A stretch of DNA of 64,000 nucleotides from Noviherbaspirillum galbum (GTDB taxonomy: Bacteria > Pseudomonadota > Gammaproteobacteria > Burkholderiales > Burkholderiaceae_D): assembly GCF_010974945.1 (NCBI RefSeq), contig NZ_JAAIVB010000048.1, positions 1 through 64,000 of the forward strand, in the 5' to 3' direction. The notes below the pieces were generated by a model that was not told the DNA's origin, did not search any database, and worked only from the letters and a program-made list of their open reading frames with translations. Position numbers and translations under genes: made by a program. Shown here in pieces: positions 45,291 through 54,525 of this stretch; position 1 is the first letter of the stretch, and each line of letters starts with the position of its first letter.

Positions 45291-46013
45291 ATGAAGAAAA
45301 TGTCAGTGTCCGCCGCCGGCGAACCAATCCTTGTCTGGGATGCGCCGGTGCGCGTCTTCCACTGGCTCCTGGTGCTTTCCTTTGCCGGCGCCTACCTGAC
45401 GGCCGAGAGTGAGCGATGGCATCTTGTGCACATCACGCTTGGATACACGATGGGCGGCCTGGTGGCATTCAGGATCGTTTGGGGCCTGGTTGGCAGCCGC
45501 TATGCGCGCTTCACGGATTTCGTGAAACCGGTTGCCGCAGTCAGGCGGTATGTCGCTTCCCTCCTTGCCCGCAAGCCGGAGCATCATGTCGGCCACAACC
45601 CCGCCGGCGGGCTTGCCATCCTCGGCCTGCTCGTGCTGGCCATCGCCGTGACCGTGACGGGCTGGGCCACCGACAACGACGCGCGGGAGTGGATGGAGGA
45701 GGCGCACGAGGCGGCGGCAAACGTGATGCTCGGCTTGGTCGCGCTGCACGTTGCCGCGGTGATCGGCAGCAGCTGGCTGCATCGAGAGAACCTGGTGGGG
45801 GCCATGCTGCATGGATTCAAGCGGGGCGGTCCCGGGGAGGGCATCCGTTCCCCGCGCCGGCTTGTCGCCGTGCTGGTGATGGCGGCGGTCGCCGGGTTCT
45901 GGGGCTTGCAGTGGTTCGGGTCATCCACAGGGAGCGGATTGGCGATAGGCGCCGGTCATTCCGTCCATGGCGAACAGGGCAAGCATGAAAACAGGAGTGG
46001 CGACGATGACTGA
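45291..46013 (+). CDS. Cytochrome b561-type membrane protein
   Basis: A 240-residue protein with four main membrane segments (about 20-40, 48-68, 100-122, 135-155) and a fifth near 190-210. Histidines suited to bind haem b lie in V-F-H-W, L-V-H-I-T-L, H-N-P-A-G-G and L-H-V-A-A-V, the pattern of bacterial Ni-hydrogenase/b561-type cytochromes. GGAG before ATG 45291 supports this start over 45285. It may move electrons between quinol and a periplasmic cytochrome c. The C-terminus is a short charged tail rich in His, Gly and Asp. Confidence 0.9.
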   Translation: MKKMSVSAAGEPILVWDAPVRVFHWLLVLSFAGAYLTAESERWHLVHITLGYTMGGLVAFRIVWGLVGSRYARFTDFVKPVAAVRRYVASLLARKPEHHVGHNPAGGLAILGLLVLAIAVTVTGWATDNDAREWMEEAHEAAANVMLGLVALHVAAVIGSSWLHRENLVGAMLHGFKRGGPGEGIRSPRRLVAVLVMAAVAGFWGLQWFGSSTGSGLAIGAGHSVHGEQGKHENRSGDDD

Positions 46014-46058
46014 TTCAATCACGATTTTCAACCTGTCGACCTGAGAAGGAGAACCTCG

Positions 46059-46382
46059 ATGCAAAGCATGAACAAGATCATCGCCGGAGTGGCGATTTCA
46101 CTGGTGTCGGCATCCCTCTTCGGCCAGCCGGCCGGCAACGGTCCGCGGGGAGGATACCGGTTCGACAAGAGCAACACGCCGGGCTGGTCGATGATGACGC
46201 CGGAAGAAAGGGCCAGGCATCATGACAAGATGATGTCGCTTCAGAACTATGATGAGTGCAAGGCGTACATGGAGGAGCATCGCGCCTCGATGGAAGCGCG
46301 GGCGAAGGAAAAGGGGCGCCCCATGCGCGGGCCCAGGCAGGATGCCTGCGAGAGGATGAAGTCGCGCGGAATGTTGAAGTGA
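46059..46382 (+). CDS. Small secreted protein of unknown function
   Basis: A 107-residue protein with a signal peptide (hydrophobic about 6-22, cleavage near F-G-Q-P). The mature part is hydrophilic: M-M-T-P-E-E-R-A-R-H-H-D-K-M-M, Y-D-E-C-K-A-Y-M-E-E-H and a second Cys in Q-D-A-C-E-R-M, so the two cysteines may form a disulfide or bind metal or haem. It resembles in flavour the Spy/CpxP-like helical periplasmic proteins but I cannot assign a family. AGAAGGAGA precedes ATG 46059. Follows the cytochrome b gene after 45 bp. Confidence 0.8.
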   Translation: MQSMNKIIAGVAISLVSASLFGQPAGNGPRGGYRFDKSNTPGWSMMTPEERARHHDKMMSLQNYDECKAYMEEHRASMEARAKEKGRPMRGPRQDACERMKSRGMLK

Positions 46383-46407
46383 CGGCCGCCTCGCGTCATC
46401 GTGGAGG

Positions 46408-46671
46408 TCAATGCGTCTTCGCCTGCAGGTAAGCGGCGATGTCGTCTAGGCACCGCAACCTCGCATAGTCGGCTTCTGGGATGTCGACATGGAAGCGCTG
46501 ATGCAGGGCGATCAGGAAGTTGAGCCAGTCCATGGAATCCAGGTCGACCTGGCGGCGCAACGGCTCGCCGGGGTTCAGGTCCTGGTCCGCGGTTTCCGGA
46601 GCGATGGACCGTAGCGTGGTCAGTATTCCCGCCAGGATTTCCGCGCTGGCGGGCTTTTCAGTTTGTTCCAT
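46408..46671 (-). CDS. Acyl carrier protein
   Basis: An 87-residue ACP-like protein with phosphopantetheine site S46 in D-L-D-S-M-D-W (classic D-S-L/M). Last gene of the operon read leftward from acetyl-CoA ligase. It would carry an acyl group as a thioester; its ligase or synthase is not obvious. Placing an ACP next to an E1/E2 complex is uncommon. AAGGAG-like sequence lies upstream of ATG 46671. Confidence 0.88.
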   Translation of the reverse strand: MEQTEKPASAEILAGILTTLRSIAPETADQDLNPGEPLRRQVDLDSMDWLNFLIALHQRFHVDIPEADYARLRCLDDIAAYLQAKTH

Positions 46672-46701
46672 GGCAATCTCCTTGTCGAGGTCTCCGGAAC
46701 A

Positions 46702-47955
46702 TCAGAGCTGTTCCGGCTGTTGCAGCCTGTCGCGCAGCTCGGCAAGGAACAGCGCGCCGTAATGGCCGTCGGACACGCGGTGGTCGGCTGCCAGGGTCGC
46801 GGTCGTTACCGGCATCACGCAGAGCGCGTCGTCGCGTGCCCAGGGTCGCTGCGCGATCCGGCCAAAGCCCACCAGCGCCACTTGCGGGGGGTAGATGACG
46901 CCATGCACGGTTTCCACGCCTTGCTCTCCGAGGTTGGTCACCGTGATGGTGGGATCCGACATTTCCGAGCTGCGCAAGGAGCCTGCGCGGGTGCGCTTGA
47001 CCAGGTCGGTCAGTTCCTCCATGAGCCGGTCCAGCGGCTTGCTGGCGACGTCGTGGATGGCCGGGGCGACCAGCCCGCCCTGGCGCAGGGCGATGGCGAC
47101 GCCCACGTGGACTGCGCCGGAGGGGCGGTGGCCGCCATCCACGTAGAAGCCATTGAGCTCCGGATAGCGGGCCAGCGCCAGCGCCACGGCCTTGATCTGC
47201 AGGGTTGCCATCAGTATCCGAGAGGTCAGGGAACGGGTAGCGTTCGCGGCGAGCAGCCACTCCTGCGCCCGGCGCATCGGGACCGGTTCGCTCAGGTAGT
47301 AATGGGGAATTTCCTTCTTCGAGCGGCTCATCGCTGCGGCGATGGAGCGGCGCATTTCGGCCTGGCGGTCAAGGACGGGGGAGGGCTGCGGCGATGAAGC
47401 GGACGATGGAGCGGACGAAAATGCGGACAACGCCGCTGCCCTCTGCACATCCTGCAAGGTAACCGCGCCCTCAGGCCCGGTACCGGCGACGGCGCCAATG
47501 TCGATGTCATGGTCTTCCGCGTACTTGCGCGCCGCGGGCGATGTCCTGCGGCGTGCGCCGGCGTAAGGGGTGGTTGGCACGGGCCGGGCAGGCAGGACGT
47601 TGACGCCGCCAGGCTGCGATTCCCGCGCGCCGTCGGGCGCCGTGGAGGCGGTCGTTCCCGGCGCTACCGCCCCGGCTTCATGCGTCTTTCCGGACCGCCT
47701 GGCCATCTCCATCGTCTCGCCTTCCTCGAGCAGGGTCGCCAGCACCGCGCCAACCGGCAGCGTATCGCCCGGCGCGGCGAGCAGCTCCGCCACTGTCCCT
47801 TCCTGCCAGCTTTCCACGTCCACGGCTGCCTTCGACGTATCCACCACGGCGACCACCTGGCCGCGCTTCACGGCGTCGCCGGGCTTCACCTGCCATTGCA
47901 GGAGTTTTCCCTCGTCGACGTCCGCGCCGAGGAAAGGGAGCTTGAATTCGATCAT
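46702..47955 (-). CDS. pdhC: 2-oxoacid dehydrogenase E2 (dihydrolipoamide acyltransferase)
   Basis: A 417-residue E2 protein with one lipoyl domain (K42 in V-D-T-S-K-A), a flexible linker, a peripheral-subunit-binding domain about 135-170 ([10 protein letters not shown]) and the catalytic domain ending with D-H-R-V-S-D-G (active-site H-x3-D-G). It moves the acyl group from E1 to CoA. ATG 47955 overlaps the E1-beta stop (ATGA). A single lipoyl domain and split E1 resemble acetoin or Gram-positive-type pyruvate complexes. No E3 gene is nearby. Confidence 0.92.
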   Translation of the reverse strand: MIEFKLPFLGADVDEGKLLQWQVKPGDAVKRGQVVAVVDTSKAAVDVESWQEGTVAELLAAPGDTLPVGAVLATLLEEGETMEMARRSGKTHEAGAVAPGTTASTAPDGARESQPGGVNVLPARPVPTTPYAGARRRTSPAARKYAEDHDIDIGAVAGTGPEGAVTLQDVQRAAALSAFSSAPSSASSPQPSPVLDRQAEMRRSIAAAMSRSKKEIPHYYLSEPVPMRRAQEWLLAANATRSLTSRILMATLQIKAVALALARYPELNGFYVDGGHRPSGAVHVGVAIALRQGGLVAPAIHDVASKPLDRLMEELTDLVKRTRAGSLRSSEMSDPTITVTNLGEQGVETVHGVIYPPQVALVGFGRIAQRPWARDDALCVMPVTTATLAADHRVSDGHYGALFLAELRDRLQQPEQL

Positions 47956-48923
47956 GATCTGCCCATGAGTTGTTTCGCCGCGGCGGCGATTGCAGCCGGC
48001 TGCGGCAGCGCCGCCGCTTCCATGTGGCGCGCATAGGGCACCGGCGCCTCGGCGCTGCACACGCGGCCCGGCGGCGCATCGAGGTCGTAGAAGGATTCCT
48101 CGGCGATGCGCGCCATGACCTCCGCCGCCAGGCTGCCGCTGCGCCATCCTTCGTCCACGACGAGCACGCGGTGCGTCTTGCGCACCGTGCCGAGGATGGC
48201 CGCCGTATCCAGCGGCCGCAGCACCCGCAGGTCGAGCACGTCAGCGGAAATGCCGTCATCCGCCAGCAGGCGCGCCGCCTGCAGCGCCTTCGGCAGGCTG
48301 CCGCCATAGGTGATGATGCTGAGGTCGTCACCCTCGCGCCGCAATGCCGCCGACCGGATGTCGCAAGGGCGCTGCTCGATCTCGTCTTCCATGTTGTAGA
48401 GCTGCGCATGCTCGAAGATGACCACAGGGTCCGGGTCGGCCAGGGCCGGAGCGAGCATGCCGTAGGCATCGGCGACGGTGGCCGGGGCCAGCGCGCGGAT
48501 GCCCGGGATATGCGCATACCATCCCTCGAGGCTGTGCGAATGCTGGGCCGCCACCTGGCGGCCCGCGCCGGTAGCCATGCGGATCACCAGCGGCACGTTG
48601 AACTGGCCGCCCGACATATGGCGCAGGCAGGCGGCCGTATTGACCACCTGGTCGAGCGCCAGCATGCTGAAATTGATGGTCATGATTTCGACGACCGGCC
48701 GCATGCCGCCGAGCGCGGCGCCGATGCCGGCGCCGACGAAGCCAAGTTCGGACAGCGGCGTATCGCGGATGCGGTCCGGACCGAATTCTTCCAGCAAGCC
48801 CTTCGAGACCGCATAGGTTCCGCCGTAGCGTCCGACGTCCTCGCCCATCAGGAACACGCGCGCATCGGCTTCCAGCGCGTCGCGCAAGGCCAGTCGGAGC
48901 GCTTCCCGGTAGCTCATCTTCAT
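47952..48923 (-). CDS. pdhB: 2-oxoacid dehydrogenase E1 beta
   Basis: A 323-residue transketolase-like beta subunit: M-G-E-D-V-G near 27, T-P-L-S-E, G-A-G-I-G-A-A, and Q-H-S-H-S-L-E containing the conserved histidines. Pairs with the upstream alpha subunit to decarboxylate a 2-oxoacid using thiamine diphosphate. The start overlaps the alpha stop by 4 bp. Substrate could be pyruvate or acetoin; the operon context favours pyruvate to acetyl-CoA. Confidence 0.92.
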   Translation of the reverse strand: MKMSYREALRLALRDALEADARVFLMGEDVGRYGGTYAVSKGLLEEFGPDRIRDTPLSELGFVGAGIGAALGGMRPVVEIMTINFSMLALDQVVNTAACLRHMSGGQFNVPLVIRMATGAGRQVAAQHSHSLEGWYAHIPGIRALAPATVADAYGMLAPALADPDPVVIFEHAQLYNMEDEIEQRPCDIRSAALRREGDDLSIITYGGSLPKALQAARLLADDGISADVLDLRVLRPLDTAAILGTVRKTHRVLVVDEGWRSGSLAAEVMARIAEESFYDLDAPPGRVCSAEAPVPYARHMEAAALPQPAAIAAAAKQLMGRS

Positions 48924-49948
48924 GGCCGCGCCTCCGGTGCGCAGACGTCGCGCAGCAGGTCCGCCTCCGGCTCCCATGCCGATGCTTCGGAAAACGCGAC
49001 CGCCGCCGCCACTTCCTCGGCCGCCCGCGCATCGATCGCCAGGAATTCCTCTTCGCTCAGCTTGCCCTCGCGCTTGAGCCGGCCGGAAAAGGTATGCAGC
49101 GGACCGCGTGTCTTCCATGCCTCGATCTCGGCCTTGTCCCGGTAGAGATCCGGGTCGAACATCGAATGCGGCCTGAACCGGTATGTCTGGAACTCGGTGA
49201 AGAACGGCCCTTCGCCAGCACGGACCTGGCGCGCGCCATGCGCCGTGCCTTCCATCGCCGCGACCACATCCATGCCATCGACGCGTTCGGCGGGGATGCC
49301 ATAGCTTTCCGCCTTGCGGCAAAGGTCGGTCTGCGCCTCTGAGCGCGCAAGCGCGGTGCCCATCGCATAGAAATTGTTTTCGCACAAGAACAGGACCGGC
49401 AGCTTCCACAGCGCCGCAAGGTTCATCGATTCGTGGAACGCGCCCTCGGCTATCGCGCCTTCGCCGAAGAAACAAGCCGTCACCCGGCGCACGCCCTGCA
49501 TCTTGTCCGCCAGCGCGAGACCCACCGCCAGCGGCAGTCCCCCGGCGACGATGGCGTTGCCGCCATAGAAGCGCCGCTCGCGGTCGAACAGGTGCATCGA
49601 GCCGCCGCGCCCGCGCGAACAGCCGTCCACCTTGCCGAACATTTCCGCCATGATCGCCTTCATCGGCACGCCGCGCGCCAGCGCGTGGCCGTGCTCGCGG
49701 TAGGTGGCGACGATGTTGTCTTCGGCGGCGAGCGCGTGCAGTGCGCCTGTCGCCACCGCCTCCTCTCCGATGTAGAGATGCAGGAAGCCGCGGATCTTGC
49801 CTGCGCCATAAAGCTCGGCCGCCTTTTCTTCCATGCGCCGGATGCGCACCATGTCGGAGAGCAGCGCCAGCGCCGTCTGCCTGTCGCAGGAAACCGGACG
49901 ATCGCCGGGGTCGGGAAAGGGGGGCCGCTGCTGGATGGCGGTGCTCAT
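48920..49948 (-). CDS. pdhA: 2-oxoacid dehydrogenase E1 alpha
   Basis: A 342-residue alpha subunit. The ThDP-binding motif begins G-E-G-A-I-A-E-G (in place of G-D-G) and ends [12 protein letters not shown] and Y-R-E-H-G-H-A are conserved. The Glu in the metal motif is a known variation in acetoin-type E1. ATG 49948 overlaps the ligase stop (ATGA). Confidence 0.92.
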   Translation of the reverse strand: MSTAIQQRPPFPDPGDRPVSCDRQTALALLSDMVRIRRMEEKAAELYGAGKIRGFLHLYIGEEAVATGALHALAAEDNIVATYREHGHALARGVPMKAIMAEMFGKVDGCSRGRGGSMHLFDRERRFYGGNAIVAGGLPLAVGLALADKMQGVRRVTACFFGEGAIAEGAFHESMNLAALWKLPVLFLCENNFYAMGTALARSEAQTDLCRKAESYGIPAERVDGMDVVAAMEGTAHGARQVRAGEGPFFTEFQTYRFRPHSMFDPDLYRDKAEIEAWKTRGPLHTFSGRLKREGKLSEEEFLAIDARAAEEVAAAVAFSEASAWEPEADLLRDVCAPEARP

Positions 49949-51711
49949 GATGCCTGTCCCTCCAGCGTGGAAGTGTCGCCTTCCGGCAGCCCGAGTTCGC
50001 GCGCCTTCAACAGGCGTCGCATGATCTTGCCGCTGCGGGTGCGCGGCAGCGCTGGCAGGAAGTCGATTTCCTTCGGCGCCACGGCGGCGCCTAGCCGCTT
50101 GCGGGCATGGGCAAGCAAGGCCAGGCCAAGCTCGTCCGACGCTTTCCATCCCGACTTGAGCGAGACGAAGGCCTTGACCGCTTCGCCGGCCGTCTCGTCC
50201 GGCTTGCCGATCACGCCGGCTTCCGCCACCGACGGGTGTTCCATCAAGGCGCTTTCCACTTCGAAGGGGCCGATCAGGTGGCCGGAAGACTTGATCACGT
50301 CGTCCGCGCGTCCGACAAACCAGAAATAGCCGTCCTCGTCGCGCCGCGCGAGATCTCCCGTGAGGTAAAGGTCGCCGTCGAAGCATTTGCGGTAGCGCTC
50401 TTCATTGTTCAGGTAGCCGCGGAACATGGACGGCCAGCCGCGCCTCAGCGCCAGCTCCCCGTCCTTCCCAGGCGTGTCGACGATGCGCACGCCGCCTTGC
50501 GCATCATGCTCCACGATGCAGGCGTCGATGCCCGGCAGCGGGCGGCCCATCGATCCCGGCTTGATGTCGAATGCCGGCGTGTTGGCGATCATGATGCCGC
50601 CCGTCTCGGTCTGCCACCAGTTGTCATGCACAGGCAGGCCGAGCGCCTCCTCGCCCCACCAGACCGCCTCCGCATTGAGCGGCTCGCCCACGCTGGCGAC
50701 GAAGCGCAGGGCAGGAAAGCGGTATTGCTTCGCCAGCTCCGTGCCGGCCTTCATGAGCATCCGTATCGCCGTCGGTGCGGTGTACCAGACGCTGACGTCT
50801 TCATCCTGCAGGATGCGGTACCAGTTGTGCGCATCGAAATCGCCCTCGTCGACCACCGACGTCACGCCATGGAGCAGCGGCGCAATGATGCCGTAGGAGG
50901 TGCCGGTCACCCATCCCGGGTCGGCGGTGCACCAGTAGATGTCGCCGGGATGCAGGTCGAGCGCATAGCGGCCGGTGGCCCAATGCGTCACTGCCGCGCC
51001 ATGCACGTGGATCGCGCCTTTCGGCGTACCGGTGGTGCCGCTGGTGAAATGGAGCAGGGCCATGTCTTCCGCCTGCGTCGGCGCGGTCTCGTAGCGCCGT
51101 GGCGATTGCGCCATCAGGCTCTCGAAGTCATGCACGCCATCGGCGGCAGCCATGCCGTCGCCGGTCTCCTGCACGATCAGGACATGCTTGAGCCCGGGCA
51201 GCCTGTCGCGCACCGGTTGTACCTTGCGGCGGTAGAGGTCCGCGGTGGTCACCAGCACGCGGGCGTCGCCCAGGCCCATCCGGGTGGCGACCGGTTCAGG
51301 GCCGAAGGCGGAAAACAGCGGGCAGGCCACCGCGCCGGCCTTGAGGCTGCCAAGCACGCTGACGTAAAGCGCCGGCACGCGGCCGAGCAGGGTGAACACG
51401 CGCTCGCCACGTGCCACGCCCAGGCCGGCCAGCACGTTGGCGAAGCGGTTCGTGAGCCCCGCCAGCGCGCGGTAATCGATGTCCCGGCCGGACCCGAGGA
51501 ATCGCAAGGCGATGCGGCTGCCCGAACGGGGATCCGCCGCGTGGCGATCGACCGCTTCATGGGCGATATTAAGGCCGCCGCCGGGCAGGCCGGCGAGGTG
51601 GGCGCGCGCCGCTTCCCAGGAGAACGCGGCCCGTTCGGCGGCGTAATCCGTCCAGTTTGGCTTGATGCGCAAGTCGCCGGCACGCTTGCGGATGACCAGG
51701 GGACGTGACAT
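49945..51711 (-). CDS. acsA: Acetyl-CoA synthetase-like AMP-forming ligase
   Basis: A 588-residue ANL-family ligase. The phosphate-binding P-loop [11 protein letters not shown] is near 228, [10 protein letters not shown] near 373, hinge and Y-L-T-G-D-L, and catalytic Lys near the end in S-G-K-I-M-R-R. W-W-Q-T-E-T-G is typical of acetate ligases. It would activate acetate, or a related acid, to the CoA thioester. First gene of the E1/E2/ACP operon behind an FNR box. Length 588 is close to AcsA of Bacillus, shorter than proteobacterial Acs. Confidence 0.92.
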   Translation of the reverse strand: MSRPLVIRKRAGDLRIKPNWTDYAAERAAFSWEAARAHLAGLPGGGLNIAHEAVDRHAADPRSGSRIALRFLGSGRDIDYRALAGLTNRFANVLAGLGVARGERVFTLLGRVPALYVSVLGSLKAGAVACPLFSAFGPEPVATRMGLGDARVLVTTADLYRRKVQPVRDRLPGLKHVLIVQETGDGMAAADGVHDFESLMAQSPRRYETAPTQAEDMALLHFTSGTTGTPKGAIHVHGAAVTHWATGRYALDLHPGDIYWCTADPGWVTGTSYGIIAPLLHGVTSVVDEGDFDAHNWYRILQDEDVSVWYTAPTAIRMLMKAGTELAKQYRFPALRFVASVGEPLNAEAVWWGEEALGLPVHDNWWQTETGGIMIANTPAFDIKPGSMGRPLPGIDACIVEHDAQGGVRIVDTPGKDGELALRRGWPSMFRGYLNNEERYRKCFDGDLYLTGDLARRDEDGYFWFVGRADDVIKSSGHLIGPFEVESALMEHPSVAEAGVIGKPDETAGEAVKAFVSLKSGWKASDELGLALLAHARKRLGAAVAPKEIDFLPALPRTRSGKIMRRLLKARELGLPEGDTSTLEGQAS

Positions 51712-51748
51712 GGCGAGCCTCCCGCTTGTCGGGTGATGGATGTGAGAT

Positions 51749-51789
51749 ATTCCACCCGCTCCCCCGAAACGCCACTTGACCGGAGTCAA
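51749..51789 (-). promoter_or_regulatory. FNR/Anr box and -10, spacing class 21 (acs-pdh-acp)
   Basis: Box at 51776-51789, read on the minus strand as TTGACTCCGGTCAA (full match); 21 nt later TGGAAT (51749-51754), a weak -10 in a TGGAATAT context. Target start 51711. Confidence 0.75.
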
Positions 51790-51852
51790 AATCGGCCGGC
51801 ATGAGTGCCGTGGCGTGCGCGGCCAATTCCGGCGGGCGAATCCAAGCGGATT

Positions 51853-51904
51853 TTGACCCAGATCATGCGGCATGCTTTCCACGGTTTTTCGCGTTTCGTA
51901 GGAT
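51853..51904 (+). promoter_or_regulatory. FNR/Anr box and -10, spacing class 32 (usp)
   Basis: Box TTGACCCAGATCAT at 51853-51866; 32 nt later TAGGAT at 51899-51904. The same arrangement occurs at 38978. Target start 51943. Confidence 0.7.
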
Positions 51905-51942
51905 GGTTGGTGTCAGGCCAATGCCTGGCGCTAGGAGGCATC

Positions 51943-52380
51943 ATGTTTCATTCGATACTCGTGCCCACGGATGGGTCGGAGCTGGCCAGGAAAGCCGTGT
52001 CCGTCGCCGTGAAACTCGCGAAGCAGGACAATGCCAGCCTGCTTGCCTTGTCGGTCGCCGAACCCTATCCCTATGGATGGGTGGCGGAAGCCGCCGCGTT
52101 TCCCGAGCCGGAAAGCTACGAGAAGCAGATGCGCACCGAAGCCGAAACGGCGCTCCGGCAAATCGAACTCGCGGCGAGGGAAGCCGGCGTGAGATGCGAG
52201 CTTCGTCCCGCATTCAACACCAGTCCCGCCAATGAGATCGTACGGACGGCCGAGGACCATGGCTGCGACCTGATCGTCATGGCATCGCACGGCCGGCGCG
52301 GGCTGGACCGCCTGCTCCTGGGCAGCGTGACGCAACGGGTGCTCCTGCAGACCGAGATCCCGGTGCTGGTGGTCCGCTGA
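51943..52380 (+). CDS. Universal stress protein, single-domain
   Basis: A 145-residue UspA protein starting M-F-H-S-I-L-V-P-T-D-G-S with an intact ATP loop in M-A-S-H-G-R-R-G-L-D-R-L-L-L-G-S-V-T. GGAGG before ATG 51943. Divergent from the acs operon, each with its own FNR-type box. The following lipoprotein gene starts 32 bp later and may be read through. Confidence 0.93.
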   Translation: MFHSILVPTDGSELARKAVSVAVKLAKQDNASLLALSVAEPYPYGWVAEAAAFPEPESYEKQMRTEAETALRQIELAAREAGVRCELRPAFNTSPANEIVRTAEDHGCDLIVMASHGRRGLDRLLLGSVTQRVLLQTEIPVLVVR

Positions 52381-52412
52381 CCGAAGGCGTCCGGCAAGCG
52401 AGGGAGGGTGCC

Positions 52413-54482
52413 ATGCATCCGCTAGTTTCCCATTTAAGCCGCTTGCTTGCAATCTGCATCGCGCTTTGCACCGTCGCTTGCAGCGGCGGAGAAGGGCAGG
52501 AAGACGGCTCGCGCCGCCTGGCGGTCGAGGCGGCGAGGGCGGTTGCTCCCGGCCAATCGACTCCGTTCACCGCGCGTATCGCAGCCGCTCCCCCTGACGG
52601 GTCTTCGCTGAGCGGCATCGTCCGGCTGGAAGTCGAAGGCAGCGCGCTTGCGAACGCGGAACTCTTGCCGGAACGCGGCTACCTGCCGCGGCTGGGCGTT
52701 TTCATCCTCAACGAAGACGGCACGCGTGCGACGCTCGACCTCGATACGACGACCCTGCCGAATGGGGAAACGCGGATGCGCATCAGCGCGTTCGAGGTCC
52801 CTGCCGCACAAGCGGCGGCGACCGAGATCGTCGCCATGCCGGCGAGAACCTGGTTCATCGCCAACGAGACGCAGCCGGCCGCGGGCTTTGCCGCGGCGCT
52901 GACCGAAGCGCCGCCAGACGGCGCCACTCTCGCGGGAAAGGTCCGGCTGGAGATACAGGGCAGCGGCATCGCCAATGCGGAGTTATTGCCGGAACGCGGC
53001 TACCTTCCACGCCTGGCTGTCTTCAACGTGTCGGCGGACAAGAAACGCGCCTGGCTCGACCTCGACACGGCATCCCTGCCCGCCGGCACGCAGACGGTGC
53101 GCATCAGCGCATTCGACGTCATGCAAGCGCAACCCGGAGCGCGGGAAATCGTGGCCATGTCACCCCGGCACTGGAATGTCCAAGGCACCGCGGGGTTTGC
53201 CGCCACGTTGGCGGCGGCACCCGCCCATGGCGGACTGGTTGCCGGCAAGGTGCGGCTGGAAGTGCGCGGCAGCGGCTTGCGCAACGTCGAACTGCTGCCG
53301 CCGGCCGGGTATCTGCCCCGGCTCGGCGTGTTCGACGTTTCGGCCGATGGCACGCGCGCCTGGCTAAACCTGGACACCGACGTGCTCGCCGCCGGCAGTC
53401 TCACGGCACGCATCAGCGCCTTCAACGTGCCTGCAGGCGAGGCTGGCGCGGCGGAAATCATTGCCATGCCCCCGCGCCAATGGCGCCTGCGCTTTGCCGA
53501 GCCGGCGCGCTGGCACGTCGCGGACCTCGGAAGCCTTGGCGCTGCGGGGGGCGACGCCGGTGCCGCCGACATCAACGACCTCGGCGAGGTCGTCGGCCAG
53601 AGTGGGCTCGACCCGTCCAACTCCCGCATTCATGCGTTCGTGTTTCGGGATGGCTACATGCATGACCTGGGGACGCTCGGCGGACCTTACAGCGTCGCGA
53701 CGGCCATCAACAACCGCGGCCAGATAGTGGGAACGAGTCCCGCGCCCGGATTGCAAGGCGCCGGCTTCATGGTCGAGGACGGACAAATGCGTCCGCTGGG
53801 CGGCCTGGGCAATCCTGAAGGCATCAACGACGCCGGGGACGTCGTGGGGGGACTGCCGGCCGGCGACGACCTCCCATGCTTCCTCTATTGCGCCTTCCTG
53901 TTGCGCAACGGCCAGACCATCAACCTTGGCGACTTCAATCCCGATTCGAACGATGTGGCGATTGCCACCGGCATCAACGATGCGGGCCAGATCCTGGTGA
54001 CGCGGGGACAGAAGTTCTTCCGGCAGGGATATGTCGTCTCCAATGGCGTCGCGACGAATATCGGCGCGCTTCCCGACGGCCCTTCGCCGGTGTCCGGAAC
54101 GAGCGCCTACGCCATCAACGGGCACGGCGACGTGGCCGGGACCAGCAACGGCAGCGCCTTCGTGTATCGGCAGGCCAACGGCACGATGACGAACATCACG
54201 CCGGGAGTGCCCGAGACCAGCCGCGCCACGGGATTGAACGCGCTTGGCCAGGCTGTCGGCGACATTTCCCATCCCGACGGATCGAGCCAGCCATTCTTGT
54301 TCAGCAACGGCGTGCTCACCATGCTGAACGAACTGGCCGAGGTAAAGGCTTCCGGCTGGACGCTGGATACCGCCACGAAGATCAACGACGCGGGCCAGAT
54401 CGTCGGCGCCGGACGCAACGCCGCGGGGACAAACCATCCCTACCTGCTGTCGCCTCCGGCAAAGGGCCCCGCTGCCCGATGA
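52413..54482 (+). CDS. Lipoprotein with three novel repeats and HAF-type repeats
   Basis: A 689-residue exported protein. A signal peptide ends at C23 (T-V-A-C; Thr at -3 is a slightly unusual lipobox). Residues about 52-357 hold three tandem copies of a roughly 105-residue unit (about 52-148, 158-254, 261-357), each with A-P-P-D-G or similar, V-R-L-E, E-L-L-P-E-R-G-Y-L-P-R-L, R-I-S-A-F and E-I-V-A-M. Residues about 368-680 contain repeats of the extracellular HAF type (D-L-G-T-L-G-G, A-T-A-I-N-N-R-G-Q-I-V-G), probably a beta-propeller-like fold. Outer-membrane or surface role inferred. I do not recognise the 105-residue unit. Confidence 0.85.
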   Translation: MHPLVSHLSRLLAICIALCTVACSGGEGQEDGSRRLAVEAARAVAPGQSTPFTARIAAAPPDGSSLSGIVRLEVEGSALANAELLPERGYLPRLGVFILNEDGTRATLDLDTTTLPNGETRMRISAFEVPAAQAAATEIVAMPARTWFIANETQPAAGFAAALTEAPPDGATLAGKVRLEIQGSGIANAELLPERGYLPRLAVFNVSADKKRAWLDLDTASLPAGTQTVRISAFDVMQAQPGAREIVAMSPRHWNVQGTAGFAATLAAAPAHGGLVAGKVRLEVRGSGLRNVELLPPAGYLPRLGVFDVSADGTRAWLNLDTDVLAAGSLTARISAFNVPAGEAGAAEIIAMPPRQWRLRFAEPARWHVADLGSLGAAGGDAGAADINDLGEVVGQSGLDPSNSRIHAFVFRDGYMHDLGTLGGPYSVATAINNRGQIVGTSPAPGLQGAGFMVEDGQMRPLGGLGNPEGINDAGDVVGGLPAGDDLPCFLYCAFLLRNGQTINLGDFNPDSNDVAIATGINDAGQILVTRGQKFFRQGYVVSNGVATNIGALPDGPSPVSGTSAYAINGHGDVAGTSNGSAFVYRQANGTMTNITPGVPETSRATGLNALGQAVGDISHPDGSSQPFLFSNGVLTMLNELAEVKASGWTLDTATKINDAGQIVGAGRNAAGTNHPYLLSPPAKGPAAR
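52566..53483 (+). repeat. Three tandem copies of a roughly 105-residue coding unit
   Basis: Coding repeat of about 310-320 bp within the lipoprotein gene. The three copies share the E-L-L-P-E-R-G-Y-L-P-R-L core (third copy P-P-A-G-Y). Nucleotide identity is moderate, so the duplication is not recent. Confidence 0.8.
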
Positions 54483-54525
54483 ACAAGCCGGTCAGCCGCC
54501 ATGCGGAAGCATCGATAATTTCCAA

